This document shows positions 8,601 through 15,800 of a DNA stretch of 64,000 bases, in pieces. How positions within the stretch are numbered: position 1 is the stretch's first letter; every line of letters starts with the position of its first letter. The stretch comes from Gaetbulibacter_B jejuensis. Lineage in GTDB: Bacteria > Bacteroidota > Bacteroidia > Flavobacteriales > Flavobacteriaceae. The DNA is taken from positions 248,001-312,000 of the forward strand of contig NZ_BAAAGF010000001.1 in assembly GCF_039524015.1 (NCBI RefSeq), written 5' to 3'. Below the pieces are notes generated by a model. That model did no database searches. It worked only from the letters and a program-made list of their open reading frames with translations, and was not told where the DNA came from. The translations under genes were made by a program, and so were the position numbers.

Positions 8601-9962
8601 TTGAGGTGTGCTACCTTGGTTATCACTTATTGTAATTGTTCCTGCCGATCCTAAATCGGTTAAATTTACATCAACAAAAAATTGTGGTCCATTAATACAA
8701 TCACTAACTACTTCATAAGTCGCCACTGGATCTACACAAGTGTTTTCTGTAATTGTTAATGTGTAAGGAGTACTTTGAGGTGATGGCCATGTTGAAATTA
8801 CTATATAATAGGTTGTTCCTCCAGTAACAGAGAAGTTATCAATTAACATATCTCCTCCGGCAAATCCATTTACAGCTCCTGTTTCACATTGTGTTCCTAT
8901 GTTGGCACAATCTGTATATACAAAAATACCTGTATACGTACCAATTCCTGACAATTCAATATCAATTGAAGTATCAACTGCTGGTGTATATGAATATACT
9001 ACATCATCTCCTCCTAAATAACCAAAACCTACACCACAATCGTCTCCAGGTCCTCCAGTATAATCATCTCCATAATTAGAAGTGTCATCTGTTGTTACAT
9101 AAGGTAATGGAGTGGTTACCATTATTGGATTACTACATGTTTCTCCAGGTCCACTAATTCTATAAACAAATGGTCCTGCCCAGATACTAAACCCATCTGC
9201 ACCACAATCTGCCCTAACATAAAACTCATAATCAGTACCTTCGGTTAAATCTGTTATTTGTAAACTGTTAGTCCCTACAGAAACTCCTGAATCGGCTTCA
9301 GTTGGCACTGGTCCTCCTGCAACTTGATTAATAACTTCCCATGCATCTTCGGTTCCTCCTTCAATCCAACTTAAATCAACTGTTGTTGCATTAACTAATG
9401 CATCTAAACCTGAAGGATTATTACATGTAGAATTATAAACATGTACATTATCTATCATCCAATACCAAGCCCAAACATCTCCATCATCATAGTAAAACCT
9501 AATTTGCATATTAGCATTTGCATAGGCTGTAATATCTATATGTTGTTCATCTGGTGTAGCAAAAGTTCCTACGTCTGCTGTTTGGTTTAATACTTCTACC
9601 CATGCAGAACCGTCATAAACTTCTACAATAGCAGCATCTCCACCAATACTATTAAAGTACTGCTGGAAATCTAAAAACAGTCCTGTTGCTGCTGAACTAT
9701 CAAAAACAGGTGAGGTCAATGTCTCTTGAAGCAACGTTCCATTTCCGTTAGCATCACTGTCTACAATAGCTCCATTTGAACCATCTAAACTGTTAAAACC
9801 TCCCTGTAATCCAGATACCCAAGAATCTCCTGTTGCAGCTCCTCCATCTGTAATTGTCCAGGTTGCTGGTATTTCTGTATCAAAATTTTCTTGCAAATAA
9901 GTCTGCGACTGCATTGACAAGCAAATAATGAAAAACGAAACAAATAATGTAATTTTTCTCAT
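5676..9962 (-). CDS. giant T9SS type B-sorted surface adhesin (cassette 1)
   Basis: The 1428-residue secreted protein has a signal peptide (1-19), a choice-of-anchor J-like domain (about 20-180), an FN3-like domain (about 182-268), a pre-peptidase-like module (about 273-405, CSNPIMVTTPLPYVTTDD), Cys-rich beta modules (about 407-700), a second pre-peptidase-like module (about 704-830) and a choice-of-anchor L domain (about 834-1080, ILTSGDASKARGPN, FIMASEEYNG). Ig-like and related repeats fill about 1085-1340, ahead of a type B sorting domain (about 1340-1428, YGVTRLEIFNRNGVLVYSK, ending WVYINK). The role is probably adhesion or gliding. The last 89 residues match the neighbouring adhesin exactly at protein level; the head differs. 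Confidence 0.88.
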   Translation of the reverse strand: MRKITLFVSFFIICLSMQSQTYLQENFDTEIPATWTITDGGAATGDSWVSGLQGGFNSLDGSNGAIVDSDANGNGTLLQETLTSPVFDSSAATGLFLDFQQYFNSIGGDAAIVEVYDGSAWVEVLNQTADVGTFATPDEQHIDITAYANANMQIRFYYDDGDVWAWYWMIDNVHVYNSTCNNPSGLDALVNATTVDLSWIEGGTEDAWEVINQVAGGPVPTEADSGVSVGTNSLQITDLTEGTDYEFYVRADCGADGFSIWAGPFVYRISGPGETCSNPIMVTTPLPYVTTDDTSNYGDDYTGGPGDDCGVGFGYLGGDDVVYSYTPAVDTSIDIELSGIGTYTGIFVYTDCANIGTQCETGAVNGFAGGDMLIDNFSVTGGTTYYIVISTWPSPQSTPYTLTITENTCVDPVATYEVVSDCINGPQFFVDVNLTDLGSAGTITISDNQGSTPQNVDATGIYTFGPFANNTGVEISVVNDDDANCALLSPSLTQEICLDYVVDCTAGPVNFVYCYENNDTNVFTFTSSDGTPLNFVINSGQVENGWDELHIYDTDGTELTPPDFYGNNGDVSGVNYQSLGDTISFTVTADGVFSCETEGYTPLDITVSCATCINPQATYAIVDDCDNGDQFLIDVNVTSMGDATSLTISNNINADTVPANAEGTYQIGPFPFLQDVIVTISNDQDGNCVINSPAIQQLACPPDNDNPCNATVASVNTDDSCTLVTPGTVLAATDSGVPSGTCAGNPHDDVWFEFTANSEAQIISLANIAGGTFNLDFGVYEGTCDNLTELYCTTETAGAVTNLVVGNTYYVRVFSFDGEDNTTTFDLCIRPSPGNIVVDQTTYTIEELVLDILIDSPCAQVSNITYSTGTDFGQTNGIGYFYRESDGFPFENGILLTSGDASKARGPNDNAMSDGTNAWLGDADLNDTVGITSNNASIIEFDFVPLNDEISFDFIMASEEYNGSTGGTFECTYSDAFAFLLTDENGITTNLAVLPGTNTPILVTNIHPENPGCPAINEQYFGGYTPNNLPPISFDGRTNVFTAQSAVNIGETYHIKLVIADATDSALDSGVFLKAGSFDIGEVDLGVDITIDAGTAVCDGQPVVLDTQAPQVDHVWYKDGFLIEGATTSILEVTEAGEYTTQIIFSPQCIISDTIVIEFLPNPEVESTPSDLIACDESGFGEFYLYEADTEVLAEGQNPDDFTISYHLTEQDAIDNVGELTSPYTNVSDPQTVYVRVTNNTTQCYSTTSLNLVVEDPLFTSFPTDVNYEVCPNATIPIEITAIPENYQESEVTINWYQDGGLIDGENGLTIPVLIAGYYEIEVINNTTTCSYIAGIDIVELESCVIPEGISPGVSPGQNDTFDLSSYGVTRLEIFNRNGVLVYSKDNYTNEWYGQSNSGDELPVGTYFYTMIYENGAKKRSAWVYINK

Positions 9963-10008
9963 TAGGCTAGTGTTTTATATTAGTTAAGCTTTATTTTTCA
10001 AAGCAATA

Positions 10009-11916
10009 TTACATAGGTCCACCACTAACGATGATGAAGTCCGACCTTCTGTTCATCTGGTGTTGTTCCTCTGTACATCCTGAACCACAGTCTTCCTTAG
10101 GCTCACTCTCTCCTTTTCCTGATCCTGTTATTCTTGATCTGTCTATCCCTTTAGAGACTACATAAGATACTGTTGTCTTTGCTCTCCTGTCCGATAAGGC
10201 CATGTTGTATGATGCTGATCCTCTACTGTCTGTATGTGACGATACTGAGATAACCATCTCTGGATACTTTTGCATCACCTGTACCAACTTATCCAACTCA
10301 AATGCTGCTTGTGAGGTAATGTTAGACTTGTCAAAATCAAAATAAATTGGGTCTAAGTTTACTCTGTCCACTGCCACTATCTCTTCTATTGGATCCAGTG
10401 CTATAGCTACTGCTACTTCTTCTTCCTCTGAGCCTTCTACTGTTACTCTTTTACTCTCATATCCGTCCATAGACACCTCAAGGGCTGAACCTTCTCCGCA
10501 CTCTACAATGAACTCTACAGTACCGTCCGAATCGGTTACTTTTGACAATACTTTATTCCCCTTACTATCATACATCGTTACTGATGCTGCGTTAATTGGG
10601 TTACCTGTCTTTGAATCGGTTACTGTTCCTGTGATAAGTACATCACATAATGGTTGTAGTTTCTTAATAGCATAAATATCATCGCTTCCTACTCCGCCTT
10701 CTCTGTTTGATGAGACAAAGCCTTCTCCGCTTTCTTCATCTAATCTAAATGCAAAGTCATCAGCATTACTATTGATTGGCACTCCTATGTTTCTAACTGG
10801 TGCCATCTTACCGTCTATCTCCTTGGTATGGAATACATCTAGGTTTCCTAAGCCCAAGTGACCGTTTGATGAGAAGTACAGCGTTCCATTACTGCTTATA
10901 TAAGGAAACATCTCTTGTCCTTGCGTGTTTACCTTCTGTCCTAGGTTCTCTGCTTCTCCTAATGTACCATCATCGTTGATGCTTGCCTTGTAGATATCAA
11001 AAAGACCATAGCCACCTGGCATATTAGATGCAAAGTATAATGTCTTTCCGTCTGCGCTTACTGATGGGTTTTTTACCGAGTAGTTCTCACTGTTGATTGC
11101 AAAGCCTTCTACATTGCTCCACTTATCCCCTTCTTTAGTTGCTTTGAACAATTGCAGTACACTGTATCTGTTTTTGGTGATAGAATCTTTCTCGTACATC
11201 TTCTCAAAGAAACTTTCTCTTGAAAAGTACATCGTGTTTCCATCTGGTGAAAATGATACTACTCCTTCATGATACTTTGTGTTTACTTTATCTTCTACTA
11301 ATGCTGCTGCTAGATAAGTTCCATCTGCATTCTTTGACATTTCATAAATATCTAAAAATGGTTCTTCGTTCCATCCATAGGTTCTACGTGAGGTGTTTCT
11401 TGCTGATGTAATGTACAGCTTACCATCTTGTAGCGTTCCTCCAAAGTCAGAATACTTGCTGTTAAAGCCCATATTTTGGATATTGAACTTCTTGCCTTTT
11501 TCTAATATCTTTGGTAGATAGTCTGGATTTTTCTTATAAGCAATGGCTCTATCATCACTTGGACGCATCTCTGCAAATCTAGCCATTTGTACATTGGACG
11601 CTTCGTACTTCCCATTGGCCTTAAGCATTTGAGAATACTTAAAAATCATCTCTGGGTTGTCACTGCTCTCCAGTGCCTTGGCGTACCAGCGTTCTGCTTC
11701 CTCTGTATTGAATACATTGTAATAAGACTCGGCTAATTGACCGTATACATAACTGTCGCCTTTTCCGTCTTCTACTAACTTTGAATATTCTTCTGCTGCC
11801 TCAACAAACTCAAACCTGTTGAAGTGCTTGTCTGCTCTCTTGGTGTCCTTGTTCTGAGCTGTTACACTTAATCCACTCAGCAAGGTTATCAATAAATATT
11901 TTTGTATGTTTTTCAT
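10009..11916 (-). CDS. OmpA-family protein with TPR, PD40 and CNA-B-like domains (cassette 2)
   Basis: The 635-residue product is identical in amino acids to the one at 2817-4724, and I found no base difference between the genes. Its domain order is signal peptide, TPR-like helices, PD40 propeller, beta-sandwich and OmpA peptidoglycan-binding domain. Only 46 bases separate its stop from the next adhesin start at 9962, and no clear hairpin lies there. Transcription could therefore run from cassette 2 into cassette 1. Confidence 0.9.
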   Translation of the reverse strand: MKNIQKYLLITLLSGLSVTAQNKDTKRADKHFNRFEFVEAAEEYSKLVEDGKGDSYVYGQLAESYYNVFNTEEAERWYAKALESSDNPEMIFKYSQMLKANGKYEASNVQMARFAEMRPSDDRAIAYKKNPDYLPKILEKGKKFNIQNMGFNSKYSDFGGTLQDGKLYITSARNTSRRTYGWNEEPFLDIYEMSKNADGTYLAAALVEDKVNTKYHEGVVSFSPDGNTMYFSRESFFEKMYEKDSITKNRYSVLQLFKATKEGDKWSNVEGFAINSENYSVKNPSVSADGKTLYFASNMPGGYGLFDIYKASINDDGTLGEAENLGQKVNTQGQEMFPYISSNGTLYFSSNGHLGLGNLDVFHTKEIDGKMAPVRNIGVPINSNADDFAFRLDEESGEGFVSSNREGGVGSDDIYAIKKLQPLCDVLITGTVTDSKTGNPINAASVTMYDSKGNKVLSKVTDSDGTVEFIVECGEGSALEVSMDGYESKRVTVEGSEEEEVAVAIALDPIEEIVAVDRVNLDPIYFDFDKSNITSQAAFELDKLVQVMQKYPEMVISVSSHTDSRGSASYNMALSDRRAKTTVSYVVSKGIDRSRITGSGKGESEPKEDCGSGCTEEQHQMNRRSDFIIVSGGPM

Positions 11917-11936
11917 CTTTGGTTTGGCTTGAATGG

Positions 11937-12842
11937 TTAGAAATATCTTGGTGATCGTGATACCTTCTTAGGGAAGTTAAGGTCAAACAATAACATAAAC
12001 TCATGCGATGCTGGTGCATACCTCTTTATATCTGAAGTAACACTATCATAAGCATAACCTATACGTAGCGATGGGGTAATCGCAAAATTGATAAGCCCTG
12101 AAAATGAATCATCAAGCCTATAAGAGGCTCCTATCTCGAACTTATCATAAAACAACGCATTTAAGTTTACATCAAAAGAGGTTGGTGCATCAAAGGCTGA
12201 CTTCACCAAAAACGATGGCTTCAACTTGGTATTTTGTGATAAGTCAAACACATATCCTCCTGTTATGAAGTAATGGCTAACTTCTGAGCCTAACTCAAAA
12301 CCATTGGCATCAAGGTGTACCGAATTTAAAATATTCGGTACAGATACTGCCAAATAGTAATGGTCTGTATAATAAAATGCTCCTGCGCCTATGTTTGGTG
12401 TCACACTGTTGATGTTCTCCGAGAAGAAAGGATCGTTGGGATCCACTACATCAAGACCTGTGAGTCCTATATCATGAAACGTTGCGCCTGCCTTAACACC
12501 AAACGCCAAGCGGTGTTCGCCTCCTAATCGAAGTGTATACGAGAAATCCGCATAAGCATTGGTCTCGTTTACTGGTCCTATGTTATCTGATATAATCGAT
12601 AACCCTAATCCTACTTTCTCGCCTACGGGAAGGTGACCAAAGAATGTTCCTGTCTTTGGTGCTCCTTCTAATCCTGTCCACTGCGTACGATACAGTAAAC
12701 CAAAACTTAGATTCTCCCTTGAGCCTGCATAAGCTGGGTTAATGACGTTCATATTATACATGTACTGTGTGTACTGTGGATCCTGCTGCCCAAAGACCTG
12801 AAAGCCTATGAGCGTTAGTATTAGTATTGTGAGTCTTTTCAT
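11937..12842 (-). CDS. PorP/SprF family type IX secretion outer-membrane protein (cassette 2)
   Basis: This 301-residue barrel protein matches the copy at 4745-5650 except for Ile12 in the signal peptide. Four of the six substitutions found in the long repeat lie in this gene, all near its 5' end, and only one changes an amino acid. It follows the 1848-residue adhesin by 25 bases and is the likely export or retention partner for that adhesin. Because the mature proteins are identical, either SprF could serve either adhesin. Confidence 0.92.
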   Translation of the reverse strand: MKRLTILILTLIGFQVFGQQDPQYTQYMYNMNVINPAYAGSRENLSFGLLYRTQWTGLEGAPKTGTFFGHLPVGEKVGLGLSIISDNIGPVNETNAYADFSYTLRLGGEHRLAFGVKAGATFHDIGLTGLDVVDPNDPFFSENINSVTPNIGAGAFYYTDHYYLAVSVPNILNSVHLDANGFELGSEVSHYFITGGYVFDLSQNTKLKPSFLVKSAFDAPTSFDVNLNALFYDKFEIGASYRLDDSFSGLINFAITPSLRIGYAYDSVTSDIKRYAPASHEFMLLFDLNFPKKVSRSPRYF

Positions 12843-12867
12843 GTTCTTAGATTAATTTCGGTTAGTC

Positions 12868-15800
12868 TTATTTGTTGATGTATACCCAAGCACTACGCTT
12901 CTTTGCTCCATTCTCATAGATCATCGTATAGAAGTAAGTACCTACTGGTAACTCATCTCCACTATTGCTCTGTCCATACCACTCATTTGTGTAGTTATCT
13001 TTAGAATATACTAATACACCATTACGGTTGAATATCTCTAATCGTGTTACACCATAACTACTTAAATCAAATGTGTCGTTCTGTCCTGGACTTACTCCTG
13101 GGGAAATACCCTCCGGTATTACACAACTCTCTAATTCTATAACTGTTTCTGATACTTCGTAAGTACAACTAGAATCGTTATAAGTAATAATTGCTGTATA
13201 AAGACCTTGTGTTAAAACAGGTAAGGTTAATCCTGTTTCGCCACTAATAAGACCTCCATCTTGATACCATTCAACAGTAACATCTGACTCAGAATACCCT
13301 TGAGGGATTAATGCTATTTCTATTGGAACTGTTGCGTTAGGGCAAACCTCATAATCAACATCTGCCGTGTTAAATGTTGCAACAGGAATAGGAAGCACAA
13401 TTAAATTTACACTAGTAGTAGAGTAGCAGTCAAATGCTGAATTGCTTTCAACTCTTACATAAATAGTTTGAGAGTCACTTGTGTAAAGTGAAGAAGTATC
13501 TATAGCATTTTGACCTGCTTCAGCATCTGCTTCAGTTTCATGATAAGTAACTGTAAACTCCGTTGGGTCTTGACCATTTAATATATCAGCATCATAAGCT
13601 GCTAAATCGAAATCCTCAATACCATCACCTGAATTATCATCACATGCTTCTATATCTATACTTGTTGCTGTTGGTGTTGGTCCTGATATTATTAAATCAA
13701 AACTTGTTGTCGCAAAACAGAAAGAAGCATCTGGATTTGCATCTTCTACTCTTACATAAATAGTTTGCGGGTTAGATATGTTAGTGTATGGAGATGTTAA
13801 AGCGCCTGTATCAGTTTGAGCATCAGTAAGCGTCAAGTGATACGTTACATTAAATAAACTAGGATCTTGAGCTCCTAATATTCCTGCAGTTTGCATTTCT
13901 AAATCAAAGTCTTCGATTTCGTCTCCTGAAGCATCATCACATGTTACAATATCATCTACAGGGTTAGCAACAGGCTCTAATCCGAAAATAACGGTTACTT
14001 GATCTTGAGCTTGTGCATCACATTGGTCATCATAAGCAATAACAGTATAAGTACAAGACTCAGTAACTGTTAAAACAGAAGATTCTTCTCCCTCTATTAT
14101 GAATCCATCACAATACCACTCATATCTATCAGCAAATGGAGAGTCTGCAACTAAATCGTAAGAAGGGAAACCACAGAAACTTTGATCTGGTCCTAAATCT
14201 ACTTCTATTTCAGCTGTTACGTTACCGTCTCCATCATCTCCTCCATTAGTTTGACTAATTGAGATTGTTCCTGGATCGTCAGAGAAATTAGTAACTAGTA
14301 ATATGTATATTTCTCCTGTTTGAGCATTATCAATTGTTAAGTTTTCTACTGAAACAAAAGAGTAACTACAATCAACTATATTACCAAATGGGTAAAAGTC
14401 AGGGTTACTTGTATTGTTTGGGCAAGAAGGACAATCTTCAAAAGCTATTTCAGTACAAGAATCTGCAACTGATTCAAATGGTCCCCAAAGTACAAAGTCT
14501 ACATCAATACCATTACCATTATCATCTACTTGAGAAATTTCAATTTCTATTAATCCTGGATCTCCAATTTGAATGATGTTCCATGTAGGGTTTGGTGCAG
14601 ATCCTAAACATGCAATATCGTTAGGGTCTGGAATTCCTATAATATTTGAAGTTACTAATGCTCCTCCTTCTTGACAGAAGTTTTCAGCATTTTCACAGAT
14701 TATATTTGTTGGTGCATCTTTAATACATAAATCGAAAGTACTTGTTTCTCCTACAGAACCTCCTGAGAATACTCTAATATAGTATGTGTTTCCTACAACT
14801 AATTCAGGTGTTACACTTGCTGTGTCTGCTGAACAATATAACTCGGTTAAACCGTCACATGTTCCTTCATAAAGTCCATGATCTAAGTTTGTAGTTCCTC
14901 CTGTGATATTTGTAATTGAAATCAGCTGAACTTCGTTTAATGCTGTAAATTGGAACCAAACATCATCGTCTGGGTCACCACCACATTCGCCATCTGGAAC
15001 TCCAGAAGGTGTTGCTTCTATTATAGTTCCTGCTGTTACTAAATCACATGAATTGTCCTCATTCACACTAGCCACTATAGCATTACATGGGTTGTCGTTT
15101 TCAGGCGGACAAGCCAATAACTGAATTGGTGAGCTATTAATTACACAATTAACATCATCATCACTACTTACAGTTACCACAACATCAACTAAGAAAGGGA
15201 ATGGTCCAATTTGGTAAATTCCTTCTGAAGGTACTGAAACAGTTGTTGCATCAATGTTATTACTAATAGTTAACGAGTTAGCGTCTCCTAAAGATGTTAC
15301 GTTAACATCAATTAAAAACTGATCACCATTATCACAATCATCAACTACTTGATAGGTTGCTTGAGGATTGATACATGTTGCACAAGCAACTGTTACATCA
15401 AATGGTGTGTAACCATTGTTCTCACAACTTACTGAAAAATCAGAATTAATGTACCATGATATTGTATCTCCAGAAGATTGGAATGTCAATCCTGCTGGGT
15501 TTGGTGTATTTTGGTTGTATAGTATTGTTCCATCTGAATCTATTACAACTAATTCGTCACAACAACCTTCCATTTGACCATCATTAAATGTAATGTTAAG
15601 AGGCAAACCATTTGAACTTGTATAGGTAAATGTTGCTACTGACGGGTCGTCATCTATGTCATTAAAGTAACAGAATGTTGTGTTTACTGGTCCTAAGTCA
15701 CAGTCAACAATATTATCTAAACAATATTCTTCTGTTAAACTGTTACTTACTAATGTACAATTTGCATCATCATCGTTTGCAACTGTCATAATAACTGGTG

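Larger units (their letters stand above)
10000..13137 (-). repeat. 3138-bp direct repeat, copy 2 (adhesin tail + sprF + ompA)
   Basis: This is the second copy of the segment at 2808-5945. The two repeats are separated by 4054 bp, which is almost exactly the unique head of the 1428-residue adhesin plus a 46-base spacer. Recombination between them would remove one complete cassette (7192 bp) and leave one intact cassette. Confidence 0.95.

Noticed and set aside
2808..13137. Large duplicate as a composite transposon
   Set aside because: No transposase, integrase, terminal inverted repeats or target-site duplications are seen at the repeat borders.
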